Counted from the first letter of the stretch, positions 1 through 9,716 are shown. The stretch is 64,000 nt of DNA from Marinobacter sp. Arc7-DN-1 (GCF_003441595.1 NZ_CP031848.1:4030001-4094000); one strand, 5' to 3'. Notes: generated by a model not told the origin, from the sequence alone. Made by a program: numbers and translations.

Positions 1-1917
1 GTTCCGGAATGGACCGAACGGCCGGGGCAGGAGGCCGTGACGCTGGGGGTGGATCCGGCCCTGGAGCGTATCACCGGCGCCCTGCGTCAGGCCCGGCGCA
101 TCATCGGCATCGGATCGCCCCGGGCCAGTCTGGAAAGCAATCACCAGCTATTGGCCATGGTGGGGCCGGAAAACTTTTCCACCGGGATAGAGTCCCGGGA
201 GCAGGCGTGCCTGGCCATAATGAACCGGCTGCAGGAAACGTCGGGACTGCCCACCCCGACACCCCGGGAAATAGAACGCCACGATGCCATTCTGGTGCTG
301 GGCGAGGACCCGGTCCAGAGCGCCGCGCGCCTGGGGCTGAATCTGCGTCAGGCTGTGCTGTCACGGCGGGAAGAACTGGCTGAACAGATCGGCGTGCCGG
401 CCTGGAATGCCGAGGCCGTCAAGACCCTGGGGCAGGACCGGTACCACCCGCTGCACATTGTCTGGCCAGCGCCCACCGAGCTGGACAGTGTCGCTGTCGC
501 CCGCCATGCCCTGGCGCCGGATGATATCGCCCGGCTCGGTTTCGCGGTGGCTCATGCCATCGACCCGGCGGCGCCCCCGGTGGACGGCCTCGACCCGGCC
601 AGCCAGGAGCGGGCCGGAGAAATCGCCGTCAGCCTGTTAAAAGCGGCGCGGCCGCTGGTTGTCAGCGGCGGCTCCCTCGCCAGCGAGGCCATCCTGGAAG
701 CCGCCGGTGCGGTTGCCCGGGCCCTGTCCAGGCGGGCAGCGCAGGGTGGGCTGGTGTTGATCCGGCGGGAGGCCAACAGCACCGGGCTGTCGCTCATGGG
801 GGGGCAGACACTGGACTGGGCGCTGGATGAGTTGAGTGAGGGCCGGGCCGATGCGGTGGTGGTGCTGGAGAACGACCTGTATCAACGCCTGCCCGCCGAC
901 CGGGTGGAGCAGGCCCTGGCCCGTGCCAACACCCGCGTGGTGCTGGACCACCAGCGGACGAGAACCGCCGAGGGGGCGGACTTCATCCTGCCTGCTGCCA
1001 GTTTCGCGGAAGGGAGCGGAACCCTGGTAAATCTGGAAGGGCGGGCCCAGCGCTTCTTCCGGGTGTTCGAACCGGCCTACCTGCGCCCCGAGACCCGAAT
1101 TCACGAGAGCTGGCGCTGGTTACACACCCTGGCCGCCGGGCTGCGGGGCGAAGCCCCCGGGGATATCAGCCTGGATCTGGCCACCCGGGCCTGCGCCGGG
1201 GCCCATCCAGGCCTGGCCGGGATTGTGGATGCCGCGCCCGGGCCCGATTATCGCATAGAGGGCCTGCGGCTGGCCCGTGAGCCCCAGCGTTACAGCGGCC
1301 GCACCGCCATGCGCGCCAACCTCGATGTAAATGAACCCCGCCCGCCACAGGATACCGATACACCCTTCGCTTACTCCATGGAAGGCTACAGCGGATTTGA
1401 CCGGCCCCGGCAGCAGATACCTTTCGCCTGGGCGCCGGGCTGGAATTCCCCGCAGGCGTGGAACAAGTTCACCGATGAAGTGGGCGGTCACCTGCGCGGA
1501 GGGGACCCGGGCGTAAGATTGATTCGGCCTCAGCCCGGCCATCGCGAATACCCCGACCCGGTCTTTGATGACGGCGCCACTGACAGCAACGGGCTGCGGG
1601 CGCTGGTGTTGCCACGGGTGTTCGGGGGGGAGGAAACGTCTGCCCGGGCTGAACCTGTCCGGCAGCGGATGACCGCGCCGGTGGTCATCCTGGCCCGCCC
1701 GGATGCCGAGGCGCTGGGCGTGCGCGACGGCGACAGCCTGACGCTGCTTGGTGTGCGCGAGGGCGACAGCCTGATGCTGTTTGGCGGTCCGGCCATTACG
1801 GTATCGGAGCAGGAAGACTGGCCCCCCGGCTGGGCTGGCCTGCCCGCGGGATTGTTGCCCGGCCTGGGGCAGGGCGCGACACTCACTTTAGGAAAACCCA
1901 CGGGAGGTGAGTCATGA
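1..1917 (+). CDS. nuoG: NADH-quinone oxidoreductase subunit G, 3' part
   Basis: Open from the first base, so the 5' part with the N-terminal ferredoxin-like Fe-S domain lies upstream; about 638 C-terminal residues are visible. This is the molybdopterin-oxidoreductase-like half of the electron-input subunit of complex I, as in the long gammaproteobacterial NuoG. The order G-H-I-J-K-L-M-N and the overlap with nuoH (ATG at 1914 inside the end of nuoG) support the call. Near the C-terminus, 1714-1779 encodes an imperfect 11-residue tandem duplication (LGVRDGDSLTL / LGVREGDSLML). Function is inferred from synteny and family resemblance; the catalytic Fe-S ligands are outside the window. Confidence 0.93.
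   Translation, partial: VPEWTERPGQEAVTLGVDPALERITGALRQARRIIGIGSPRASLESNHQLLAMVGPENFSTGIESREQACLAIMNRLQETSGLPTPTPREIERHDAILVLGEDPVQSAARLGLNLRQAVLSRREELAEQIGVPAWNAEAVKTLGQDRYHPLHIVWPAPTELDSVAVARHALAPDDIARLGFAVAHAIDPAAPPVDGLDPASQERAGEIAVSLLKAARPLVVSGGSLASEAILEAAGAVARALSRRAAQGGLVLIRREANSTGLSLMGGQTLDWALDELSEGRADAVVVLENDLYQRLPADRVEQALARANTRVVLDHQRTRTAEGADFILPAASFAEGSGTLVNLEGRAQRFFRVFEPAYLRPETRIHESWRWLHTLAAGLRGEAPGDISLDLATRACAGAHPGLAGIVDAAPGPDYRIEGLRLAREPQRYSGRTAMRANLDVNEPRPPQDTDTPFAYSMEGYSGFDRPRQQIPFAWAPGWNSPQAWNKFTDEVGGHLRGGDPGVRLIRPQPGHREYPDPVFDDGATDSNGLRALVLPRVFGGEETSARAEPVRQRMTAPVVILARPDAEALGVRDGDSLTLLGVREGDSLMLFGGPAITVSEQEDWPPGWAGLPAGLLPGLGQGATLTLGKPTGGES
1714..1779 (+). repeat. 33-nt imperfect tandem duplication inside nuoG
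   Basis: Two adjacent 33-nt units encode LGVRDGDSLTL and LGVREGDSLML. The duplication keeps the frame and adds one loop turn to the C-terminal domain of NuoG. Confidence 0.8.
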
Positions 1918-2891
1918 GCTGGTGGACTCCGCAACTGGCAGCCACTCTCTGGGCCATGTTCCAGGCGCTGGTGATCCTGCTTGCCGTGGTCGTGGTGGGA
2001 GCGGCACTGACCGTGGTCGAACGTCGGCTGCTGGGCCTCTGGCAGGATCGTTATGGTCCCAACCGGGTAGGGCCATTCGGCACTCTTCAACTGATTGCCG
2101 ATATGCTGAAGATCTTTTTCAAGGAAGACTGGACTCCGCCCTTTGCCAGCCGCGCCCTGTTTATGCTGGCACCCAACCTTGCCTTCGCTTCCCTGCTGCT
2201 GTCTTTCGTTATTATCCCCATAACACCGGGGTGGGGGGTGGCGGACATGCACATCGGGCTGCTGTTCTTCCTCGCGCTGGCCGGCATCAACGTCTACGCG
2301 GTGTTAATCGGTGGCTGGGCCAGTGGCAATAAGTATGCCTTGCTCGGCGCGTTGCGAGCCTCGGCCCAGACCCTGTCCTACGAAGTGTTCATGGGGCTGT
2401 CGCTCATGGGTGTGGTGGCCATGGCCGGCTCCTTCAACCTGCGCGACATCGTCGCGGCCCAGGAAGGCCTGTGGTTCGTGATTCCCCAGTTCCTGGGTTT
2501 CGTCACGTTTCTGATCGCCGGCATCGCGGTGACACACCGCCACCCTTTCGACCAGCCGGAGGCGGAACAGGAACTGGCGGATGGTTACCATGTCGAGTAC
2601 TCCGGTATGAAGTTCGGCATGTTTTTCATTGGCGAATACGTGGGCATGGTGCTGGTTTCCGCGCTGATCGTGACATTGTTTTTCGGCGGCTGGCAGGGCC
2701 CCTGGCTGCCACCCATTGTGTGGTTTGCCCTCAAGACCAGCTTCTTCCTGATGCTGTTTATCCTGCTCCGGGCATCGCTGCCACGGCCCAGGTATGACCG
2801 GGTGATGAGCTTTGGTTGGCGGGTGTGTCTGCCGCTGACCCTGGTCAATCTGCTGGCTACCGGGGCGGTGCTGCTACTGACCGGTTCATAG
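1914..2891 (+). CDS. nuoH: NADH-quinone oxidoreductase subunit H
   Basis: A 325-residue polytopic membrane protein, the usual length for NuoH, which links the quinone site to the membrane arm of complex I. Diagnostic segments are visible: RYGPNRVGPFG near residue 45, HRHPFDQPEAEQELADGYH around 205-223 and the following EYSG. The ATG overlaps the end of nuoG, so the two are translationally coupled. It belongs to the canonical nuo operon and is far closer to classical NuoH than the second copy at 14015-14911. Confidence 0.97.
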   Translation: MSWWTPQLAATLWAMFQALVILLAVVVVGAALTVVERRLLGLWQDRYGPNRVGPFGTLQLIADMLKIFFKEDWTPPFASRALFMLAPNLAFASLLLSFVIIPITPGWGVADMHIGLLFFLALAGINVYAVLIGGWASGNKYALLGALRASAQTLSYEVFMGLSLMGVVAMAGSFNLRDIVAAQEGLWFVIPQFLGFVTFLIAGIAVTHRHPFDQPEAEQELADGYHVEYSGMKFGMFFIGEYVGMVLVSALIVTLFFGGWQGPWLPPIVWFALKTSFFLMLFILLRASLPRPRYDRVMSFGWRVCLPLTLVNLLATGAVLLLTGS

Positions 2892-2900
2892 GGAGGAAAG

Positions 2901-3461
2901 ATGCGTAAAAACAAGGTGTTGTCGGTGTTATGGCTGATACCGGCCAGTTGGTCGCTGCTGCGTACCATGTGGATGGTATTCATGCACGGCTTCCGCAAGC
3001 GGGAAACCGTGAACTATCCGGAAGAGGAAGTTTATCTGCCTCCTCGGTACCGGGGCCGCATCATACTCACCCGGGATCCGGACGGCGAAGAACGATGCGT
3101 GGCGTGCAACCTTTGCGCGGTGGCCTGCCCGGTGGATTGTATTTCCCTGCAGAAAGGTGAAAAAGACGACGGCCGCTGGTATCCGGAGTTCTTCCGCATC
3201 AACTTTTCCCGTTGCATTTTCTGCGGCATGTGTGAAGAGGCCTGCCCCACCTCCGCCATCCAGTTGACACCGGATTTCGAGATGGGCGAGTACCAGCGTC
3301 AGCAGTTGGTGTACGAGAAGGAAGATCTGCTGATCAACGGCCCCGGCAAGGACCACGACTACCACTTTTACAAGGTTGCCGGCATGGCTATCGCCGGCAA
3401 GGATAAAGGTGAGGCACAGAACGAGGAGGTCCCGGAGGATGTCCGTACGCTTTTACCCTGA
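2901..3461 (+). CDS. nuoI: NADH-quinone oxidoreductase subunit I (2x[4Fe-4S])
   Basis: A 186-residue ferredoxin-type subunit that carries clusters N6a and N6b toward the quinone site. Two complete 4Fe-4S motifs are visible: CVACNLCAVACPVDC and CIFCGMCEEACPTSA. A GGAGG-like ribosome site precedes the ATG by a few bases. Length matches the family. No equivalent exists in the second complex I-like operon downstream, which is relevant to that operon's interpretation. Confidence 0.97.
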   Translation: MRKNKVLSVLWLIPASWSLLRTMWMVFMHGFRKRETVNYPEEEVYLPPRYRGRIILTRDPDGEERCVACNLCAVACPVDCISLQKGEKDDGRWYPEFFRINFSRCIFCGMCEEACPTSAIQLTPDFEMGEYQRQQLVYEKEDLLINGPGKDHDYHFYKVAGMAIAGKDKGEAQNEEVPEDVRTLLP

Positions 3462-3479
3462 CCAAAAAAGGAACTACTG

Positions 3480-4004
3480 ATGGAACTGGGATTCTACCTT
3501 AGCGGCCTGGTGGCGGTGCTGGCCACGGTCGGTCTTATCAGCGGCTCCAGTCCGGTGCATGCGGTGGTGTACCTGATTGTTTCGCTGATTGCCGTCGCCC
3601 TGGTGTTCTTCGCCCTGGGCGCGCCCTTTGCCGGTGCTCTCGAGATTATCGTCTATGCCGGCGCCATAATGGTGCTGTTCGTGTTCGTGGTGATGATGCT
3701 CAACCTGCGTCCGGAGGCCAAGCGGGATCCCCTGTGGCAACGTCCGGGCTACTGGCTCGGGCCGTCGCTGCTGGCTCTGGTGTTGCTGGTGGCGCTGGTG
3801 GCGCTGATCGGCGACGGGCAGGCAGGCATGACCATTGACGGTGAGCTGATAACCGCCCGGGACATCGGCCTCACCCTGTTCGGCCCATGGCTGATAGTGG
3901 TGGAACTGGCCGCCATTCTGCTGCTGGCGGCGCTGGTGACGGCGTCCCACGTGGGCCGGCGCAACAAACCCCGGGGCAATCGCAACCGTGGAGGCACCCG
4001 ATGA
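3480..4004 (+). CDS. nuoJ: NADH-quinone oxidoreductase subunit J
   Basis: A 174-residue membrane subunit with five predicted hydrophobic helices. It shows the conserved segment AIMVLFVFVVMMLNL, typical of NuoJ, with the pi-bulge helix region upstream (ALEIIVYAG). It starts 18 bases after nuoI and its stop overlaps the nuoK start (ATGA at 4001-4004). The C-terminus is basic (RRNKPRGNRNRG). Confidence 0.96.
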   Translation: MELGFYLSGLVAVLATVGLISGSSPVHAVVYLIVSLIAVALVFFALGAPFAGALEIIVYAGAIMVLFVFVVMMLNLRPEAKRDPLWQRPGYWLGPSLLALVLLVALVALIGDGQAGMTIDGELITARDIGLTLFGPWLIVVELAAILLLAALVTASHVGRRNKPRGNRNRGGTR

Positions 4005-4309
4005 CTGGTATCCCGATGGAGCATGGCCTGATCCTGGCCGTTATTCTTTTCAGCCTGGGGTTGGCCGGGTTGATGCTGAGGCGCAGTATGCTGTTCGTTC
4101 TCATGAGCCTGGAAGTCATGCTCAATGCCGCCGCGCTGGCCTTTGTGGTGGGCAGCACCGCCTGGAACCAGCCGGACGGGCAGGCCATGTTCCTGCTGGT
4201 CATCACCCTGGCGGCAGCCGAGGCCAGCGTCGGCCTGGCGCTGATGATACAGCTTTACCAGCGTTTCCGTTCACTTGAGCTGCACGAAGTCAGCAGGATG
4301 CGTGGATGA
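4001..4309 (+). CDS. nuoK: NADH-quinone oxidoreductase subunit K
   Basis: A 102-residue, three-helix membrane subunit related to MrpC. The ATG at 4001 was chosen because it gives the standard length and an ATGA overlap with nuoJ; the longer open frame from 3887 runs inside nuoJ. Both membrane glutamates used in proton transfer are visible, in LMSLEVMLNAAAL and in TLAAAEASVGLALMI. Confidence 0.96.
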   Translation: MTGIPMEHGLILAVILFSLGLAGLMLRRSMLFVLMSLEVMLNAAALAFVVGSTAWNQPDGQAMFLLVITLAAAEASVGLALMIQLYQRFRSLELHEVSRMRG

Positions 4310-6174
4310 TGATGGCTGCGACTTTACTGTCATTTCTGTTACCTCTGGCCGGTGCCATTGTTCTCGGCTTTTCCGGCGGGCGGCTGGGACCGCGGGCCAG
4401 CGCGGCCATTGGCGTGGGCAGCGTGGGGCTGGCCGCGCTGGCCACCGCCTGGGCCCTGCTGACCTTCTCCGGCGACAGCCAGGGCTTCACGCTCTGGACC
4501 TGGGTTTCCGTGGGCGAGTTCCAGCCGACCATGGGCGTGGTGGTTGATCGTCTCTCGCTGGTCATGATGTCGATCATCACCGGCGTGGGTTTCCTGATTC
4601 ACCTGTTCGCTGTCTGGTACATGGTGGGCGAGGCCGGTATAACCCGCTTCTATGCCTGGATGAACCTGTTTGTGTTCAGCATGCTGGTGCTGGTGCTGGC
4701 CGATAACCTGCTGTTGCTGTTTCTCGGTTGGGAAGGCGTTGGCCTTTGCAGCTACGGCCTTATCGGCTACTACTATCAGAACGAAGCTAATGGGCGGGCG
4801 GCGTTCAAGGCGTTTATCGTGACCCGCACAGGTGACGTATTCCTTGCCCTGGGGCTGTTCCTGATCTTCGTGGAACTCGGCACCCTCGATATCGGATTGG
4901 TGCTGGAGCAGGCACCACGGGTCTGGGCCGAGGGGAGTGTCACTGCCAATCTTGCGGCCTTGCTGGTCCTTGGCGGTGCCCTGGGCAAGTCTGCACAGGT
5001 GCCGCTGCACACCTGGCTGCCGGATGCCATGGCAGGCCCCACTCCGGTGTCGGCCCTGATCCACGCGGCCACCATGGTGACCGCCGGCGTTTATCTGATT
5101 GCACGCCTGAACGGGCTGTTCCTGCTGGCACCGGATGTGATGTGGCTGGTGGGCATCATCGGAGCCCTGTCGCTGTTGCTGGCGGCCTTCGCGGCCCTGG
5201 CCCAGACCGACATCAAGCGGGTGCTGGCCTATTCCACCATGAGCCAGATCGGCTACATGTTCCTGGCGCTGGGGGTCGGGGCGTTTGACGCGGCCATTTT
5301 TCACCTGATGACCCACGCCTTCTTCAAGGCATTGCTGTTCCTTTCAGCTGGGGCCGTTATCATCAGTTGCCACCATGAACAGGATCTGAGCCGGCTGGGT
5401 GGGCTCTGGCGCAAACTGCCGGTCGCCTATGCCGGTTTCCTGGCGGGGGGCGCGTCGCTGGTGGCATTGCCGCTGGTAACCGCGGGCTTCTTCAGCAAGG
5501 ACGAGATTCTCTGGCAGGCCATGGCCTCGGGCCACTACGGACTGTTCGCGGCGGGTCTGACCGGAGCCGTGCTAACCGGCCTGTACACGGTGCGGCTGAT
5601 CCTGGGCATTTTTCATGGCCAGCCCCGCAGTGATCATGCACGCCATCCCCGGCCGGGCACCAGTCCCCTCAGGCATCACCTGCCTTTGGCAATCCTGGCC
5701 GTGCTTTCCACCTTCGTTGGTGCCTGGCTGTACCCGGGGCTTGAGGTGGTGTTCCCGCCGCCCCCCGATGATGCCACGAACGCCGGCCACACCCTGTTTC
5801 AGTTCCTGGCGACCGGAGCGGTGCTTGCTGGCCTGGCTCTGGCTGGCTGGCTGTTCCTGGCGCGGCGCCGGTGGCTTGACGCAAAGGTCGGTCGGGGCTT
5901 GGGGGCGCGGCTCTGGATCCTGTTCAACCGGGCCTGGGGCTTCGATGCCCTGTTCGACCGGACACTGGTCCGGCCCTGGCAGGCCCTGGTACGCGTGCTG
6001 CGTTTCGACTTTATTAACCTGGGGATGAACCTGCCGGCCGTGATTGCCCGCCTGTGCAATGCGGGCCTGGTGCGGTCCCAGGACGGCCAGCTGCGGACTT
6101 ACGCCAAAGTGATGGTATTCGGTGCCACGGTGATACTGGTTGGCCTGGTAATGACTCAGGGAGGTGGCGCATGA
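4306..6174 (+). CDS. nuoL: NADH-quinone oxidoreductase subunit L
   Basis: A 622-residue antiporter-like subunit at the distal end of the membrane arm. Key charged residues are present: Glu in FLGWEGVGLCSYGLIGYY, Lys in LGKSAQVPLHTWLPDAM and Lys in HAFFKALLFLSAGA. The C-terminal part fits the long lateral helix typical of NuoL. The ATG overlaps nuoK, and the stop overlaps nuoM (ATGA at 6171). Confidence 0.97.
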   Translation: MMMAATLLSFLLPLAGAIVLGFSGGRLGPRASAAIGVGSVGLAALATAWALLTFSGDSQGFTLWTWVSVGEFQPTMGVVVDRLSLVMMSIITGVGFLIHLFAVWYMVGEAGITRFYAWMNLFVFSMLVLVLADNLLLLFLGWEGVGLCSYGLIGYYYQNEANGRAAFKAFIVTRTGDVFLALGLFLIFVELGTLDIGLVLEQAPRVWAEGSVTANLAALLVLGGALGKSAQVPLHTWLPDAMAGPTPVSALIHAATMVTAGVYLIARLNGLFLLAPDVMWLVGIIGALSLLLAAFAALAQTDIKRVLAYSTMSQIGYMFLALGVGAFDAAIFHLMTHAFFKALLFLSAGAVIISCHHEQDLSRLGGLWRKLPVAYAGFLAGGASLVALPLVTAGFFSKDEILWQAMASGHYGLFAAGLTGAVLTGLYTVRLILGIFHGQPRSDHARHPRPGTSPLRHHLPLAILAVLSTFVGAWLYPGLEVVFPPPPDDATNAGHTLFQFLATGAVLAGLALAGWLFLARRRWLDAKVGRGLGARLWILFNRAWGFDALFDRTLVRPWQALVRVLRFDFINLGMNLPAVIARLCNAGLVRSQDGQLRTYAKVMVFGATVILVGLVMTQGGGA

Positions 6175-7694
6175 TTCTGTTCTGGCTGATTCTGATTCCC
6201 TTCCTCGGTGGCATGCTGTGCTGGCACTCGGAGCGTTGGGGCGAACAGGCGCCGCGCTGGATTGCCCTGGCCACCATGCTGTTCGTGCTGGCGGTCAGCG
6301 TCGTGCTTTGGGCAGGCGGTGATTTCAGCGCCTATGGCACCGGCGAGAGACCGTGGCTGCTGGAGTGGCGAGTCCCCTGGATTCCTCGTTTTGGCATCGA
6401 GATTCATCTGGCTCTGGACGGCTTGTCGCTGATCCTGATTGCGCTGACCGGCTTTCTGGGTGCCTTGGCGGTACTTTGCTCATGGAAAGAGATTGTCGAG
6501 CGGGTGGGCTTTTTTCATCTGAATCTGCTGTTTGTTCTGGGCGGCGTGGTGGGTGTGTTTCTGGCGCTGGACCTGCTCCTGTTCTTCCTGTTCTGGGAAG
6601 TGATGCTGGTACCCATGTATTTTCTGATTGCCCTCTGGGGGCACAGCGGCTCCCCGGGGCAAACCCGGATTCGTGCCGCCACCCGCTTCTTCATCTACAC
6701 CCAGGCCAGCGGCCTGCTGATGCTGGTGGCGATCCTTGCGCTGGTGTTCGTGCATTACACCAGCTCCGGCGAGATAACCTTCAGCTATGACGCACTGTTG
6801 AACGCCGACGTGCCCGACAATCTGTCCTTCTGGATTATGCTCGGGTTTTTTATTGCCTTTGCGGTGAAGCTGCCTGTCGTGCCTTTTCATGGCTGGCTGC
6901 CGGATGCGCACGCCCAGGCGCCCACTGCCGGCAGCGTGGACCTTGCGGGCATTCTGCTGAAAACCGCCGCCTACGGCATGCTGCGCTTTGCGATTCCGTT
7001 GTTTCCGGAACAGTCCCAGGCCTTTGCGCCGGTGGCCATGGCGCTGGGGGTCGTGGGTATTATTTACGGCGCGGTCCTGGCCTGCGGCCAGCAGGATATC
7101 AAGCGGCTGATTGCCTATGCCAGCATATCCCATATGGGGTTCGTGCTGATTGCCGTTTATTCCGGATCCGAACTGGCGATCCAGGGCGCAATCGTACTCA
7201 TGGTGGCCCATGCGTTCTCCAGTGCCGCTCTGTTCATTCTCAGTGGCCAGCTCTTTGAACGCATTCATACCCGGGATATGCGTCGCATGGGCGGGCTCTG
7301 GGGCCGCATACCGGTGTTGCCCGGCGTGACCTTGTTTTTCCTGGCGGCCTCTCTGGGGATGCCCGCCACGGCCAATTTCCTTGGCGAGTTCATGGTACTG
7401 TTCGGTACCTTCCGCAGCGCTCCGGTGGTGGTGGTCATCGCCAGCGCCGGGCTGGTGCTTGGCGCGATCTATTCACTGCTGATGATGCAGCGGGTGCATT
7501 TCGGTCGCGAACAACAACCGGGCCTGCTCGCGGGTCCGGATGTGCGGGAGTACGGCATGATGTTGGCCTTGATCGGACTCACCCTGGCAGTGGGCCTGAA
7601 TCCGCAACCCCTGCTTGATACCACGGCGTCAATGGTCCGGCCGGTGGCGGACCTGTTCATGGCGGGCCCGGTCCGGGCAGGAGGGATGAACTGA
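6171..7694 (+). CDS. nuoM: NADH-quinone oxidoreductase subunit M
   Basis: A 507-residue antiporter-like subunit. The ATG at 6171 is chosen because it overlaps the nuoL stop and begins with a membrane helix (MILFWLILIPFLGG); the open frame upstream belongs to nuoL. Conserved proton-path residues include Glu in FWEVMLVPMYFLIALWG, Lys in AFAVKLPVVPFHGWLPDAH and Lys in GILLKTAAYGMLRF. The stop overlaps the nuoN start. Confidence 0.97.
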   Translation: MILFWLILIPFLGGMLCWHSERWGEQAPRWIALATMLFVLAVSVVLWAGGDFSAYGTGERPWLLEWRVPWIPRFGIEIHLALDGLSLILIALTGFLGALAVLCSWKEIVERVGFFHLNLLFVLGGVVGVFLALDLLLFFLFWEVMLVPMYFLIALWGHSGSPGQTRIRAATRFFIYTQASGLLMLVAILALVFVHYTSSGEITFSYDALLNADVPDNLSFWIMLGFFIAFAVKLPVVPFHGWLPDAHAQAPTAGSVDLAGILLKTAAYGMLRFAIPLFPEQSQAFAPVAMALGVVGIIYGAVLACGQQDIKRLIAYASISHMGFVLIAVYSGSELAIQGAIVLMVAHAFSSAALFILSGQLFERIHTRDMRRMGGLWGRIPVLPGVTLFFLAASLGMPATANFLGEFMVLFGTFRSAPVVVVIASAGLVLGAIYSLLMMQRVHFGREQQPGLLAGPDVREYGMMLALIGLTLAVGLNPQPLLDTTASMVRPVADLFMAGPVRAGGMN

Positions 7695-9127
7695 TGCTGA
7701 CCCTGATCGATCTTGTGGGGCTGCTGCCCCTGCTTATTGTCGCCTCGACAGCCGTACTGGTAATGCTGGGCGTCGCCTGGCGACGCCACCACGGTGGTAC
7801 CGCGGCGGTCACTGTCAGCGGTCTGGCCCTGGCCCTGGCGAGCCTGCCGCTGGCCTCGGCCGCGCCCTCTTCGCCGCCGCTGATGATCTTTGACGGCCTT
7901 GCCCTCATGGGCAGCGCGCTGGTGTTGGTGAGCGGCCTGTTTATCGCCGCCATGAGCCATGGTTACCTGGCCGGCTACAGGGGGCCGCGGGAAGAGTTTT
8001 ACCTGTTGTTGCTTTGCGCGGTAACAGGTGCCCTGGGCCTTGTGGCCAGCAACCACCTGGCCACCCTGTTCATCAGCCTTGAATTGCTGTCGATGCCTTT
8101 GTACGGCATGGTGGCGTACAGTTTCCGGACAGAACGGTCCCTGGAGGCGGGGATCAAATACCTCATATTGTCCGCCGCCGCCACCGCCTTTCTGCTGTTT
8201 GGCATGGCGTTGATCTATGCCCGCACCGGCCACCTTGAGCTGACGGCACTCGCCGCGGGGGTTGCTGGCAGTCCGGACCCCTGGATTCTGGGCGGCGCCG
8301 CACTGTTACTGGTGGGGCTGGGGTTCAAGTTGTCCATCATACCGTTTCACCAGTGGACACCGGACGTATACCAGGGAGGTCTGGCGCCGGCGACCACTGT
8401 GCTGGCCACGGTGAGCAAACTGGCGGTGTTTCTGGTATTGCTGCGGCTGGTACTGGTGGCCCCGGTCTTCGGCAGTGGATGGCTCCTTGGCCTGATCAGC
8501 CTGCTGGCTCTTCTCAGCATGTTCGGTGGCAACCTGCTGGCCCTGTTCCAGCCTGACCTGAAGCGCCTGCTGGGCTACTCTTCCATCGCCCATATGGGCT
8601 ACCTGCTGGTGGCCGTTATAGTAGGTGGCCCCCTGGCGTTGGAAACCACCGGGGTTTACCTGTTCACCTATATTGTGGCCACCATGGGGGCGTTTGGCGT
8701 GATTATGCATGTCTCCGGCACTGGCAGTGGCGAGGATGCCTCCGGGTTGCACCATTACAGGGGACTGTTCTGGCACAGCCCCTGGCTGGCAGCATTATTG
8801 ACTCTGAGCATGTTGTCCCTGGCCGGCATTCCGCTGACCGCCGGATTCTTCGGTAAATTCTATATCATCGCCCTGGGTGTGGAAGGCAGCCGGTGGTGGC
8901 TTGTTGGAGGGATCGTTATCGGCAGCGTTATCGGGCTGTTCTACTACCTGAGGGTGATCGTCACCCTGTATCTGCGCGAACCGGGTATGCAGCAGGCGGT
9001 GGCGGATGCCGGCCGGGGTCGGGTAGAGAAGCTCGCCCTTCTGATTGTTGCCGTCTCAATACTGCTGCTGGGTATTTACCCGGTGCCGTTTATTGACTGG
9101 GTGGCGGGTCTCGCCTGGGCGGCCTGA
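7694..9127 (+). CDS. nuoN: NADH-quinone oxidoreductase subunit N
   Basis: A 477-residue antiporter-like subunit and the last gene of the canonical operon. The helix-5 glutamate is retained in LFISLELLSMPLYGMVAY, and lysines are visible in LEAGIKYLILSAAA and GLGFKLSIIPFHQWTPDVY. It is a useful internal reference for the NuoN-like protein at 19086-20459, in which the glutamate is missing. No clear terminator is seen after the stop. Confidence 0.97.
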   Translation: MLTLIDLVGLLPLLIVASTAVLVMLGVAWRRHHGGTAAVTVSGLALALASLPLASAAPSSPPLMIFDGLALMGSALVLVSGLFIAAMSHGYLAGYRGPREEFYLLLLCAVTGALGLVASNHLATLFISLELLSMPLYGMVAYSFRTERSLEAGIKYLILSAAATAFLLFGMALIYARTGHLELTALAAGVAGSPDPWILGGAALLLVGLGFKLSIIPFHQWTPDVYQGGLAPATTVLATVSKLAVFLVLLRLVLVAPVFGSGWLLGLISLLALLSMFGGNLLALFQPDLKRLLGYSSIAHMGYLLVAVIVGGPLALETTGVYLFTYIVATMGAFGVIMHVSGTGSGEDASGLHHYRGLFWHSPWLAALLTLSMLSLAGIPLTAGFFGKFYIIALGVEGSRWWLVGGIVIGSVIGLFYYLRVIVTLYLREPGMQQAVADAGRGRVEKLALLIVAVSILLLGIYPVPFIDWVAGLAWAA

Positions 9128-9197
9128 CAGCCGTAAGCAGAGGGTCAGAGGGGCCTGGGGAATGTGTCATCATTTTTTCACCGGCGGCCAGGCTTCT

Positions 9198-9211
9198 TTG
9201 ACTTAAATCAA
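9198..9211 (+). promoter_or_regulatory. FNR/Anr-like box upstream of the PII-like gene
   Basis: TTGACTTAAATCAA matches the FNR/Anr consensus TTGAT-N4-ATCAA with one mismatch in the left half. It lies in the gap after nuoN, about 127 bases before the PII-like ATG. A possible -10 (TATTTT) follows at 9242-9247. This suggests oxygen-responsive transcription of the downstream genes. The sequence match is direct; its use is inferred. Confidence 0.6.
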
Positions 9212-9337
9212 TATAGCCCCGGCTTTTTTCAGATTGTTCCCTATTTTCAGTGTCAGTTCAGTTGTGGGTGATTAACTGTCACTTCCAAGCCGAAGAACCG
9301 GAGCGATCCTTCTTCAGCTCACTGACGAGGAGGCGAA

Positions 9338-9658
9338 ATGAATACGAAGTTTTGCAAAGTGACTGCGATCTTCTCCAGTCTGGACTTGAAGAAAGTAGAG
9401 GATGCGCTGATCGCGGCTGGTTTTTCCGGTATGACTGTGTCTAAAACCCATGGCCGTGGCCGATATAAAAACTACTATGCCAAGGACACCATGGCCGATT
9501 CCGTTCGCGTGGAGATATTCACGGAAGCCGAGCAGGCAGACGAGATCGTTGACCTCATTGCCCGAACGGTGCACAAGGGGCTTGCCAGCGACGGAATCAT
9601 AGCCGTGCTGCCGGTGGAAGACCTGCTGCACATCCGTGACTTCAAGGAGGCCCAGTGA
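9338..9658 (+). CDS. PII-like signalling protein
   Basis: A 106-residue protein of the PII (GlnB/GlnK-like) fold. The C-terminal stretch GIIAVLPVEDLLHIRDF fits the PII C-terminal signature and ARTVHKGLASDG fits the B-loop. The T-loop (GRGRYKNYYAKDTMADSV) lacks the classical uridylylated Tyr motif, so it belongs with divergent PII-like proteins rather than standard GlnB. A GGAGG ribosome site sits before the ATG. PII-like proteins usually bind a nucleotide and regulate a neighbouring transporter or enzyme; here the neighbours are a flavoprotein, a methyltransferase-like protein and the second complex I-like operon. The ligand cannot be told from sequence. Confidence 0.85.
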   Translation: MNTKFCKVTAIFSSLDLKKVEDALIAAGFSGMTVSKTHGRGRYKNYYAKDTMADSVRVEIFTEAEQADEIVDLIARTVHKGLASDGIIAVLPVEDLLHIRDFKEAQ

Positions 9659-9716
9659 TCGGGTATCGCTGTGTCTTATGTCTTTGTGACAAGGTGAGGG
9701 GAAGGCGGGTGCGGAC

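Noticed and set aside
637..1104. Long antisense open frames across nuo genes
   Set aside because: High-GC third-position bias makes long shadow frames; none shows a family motif or ribosome site.
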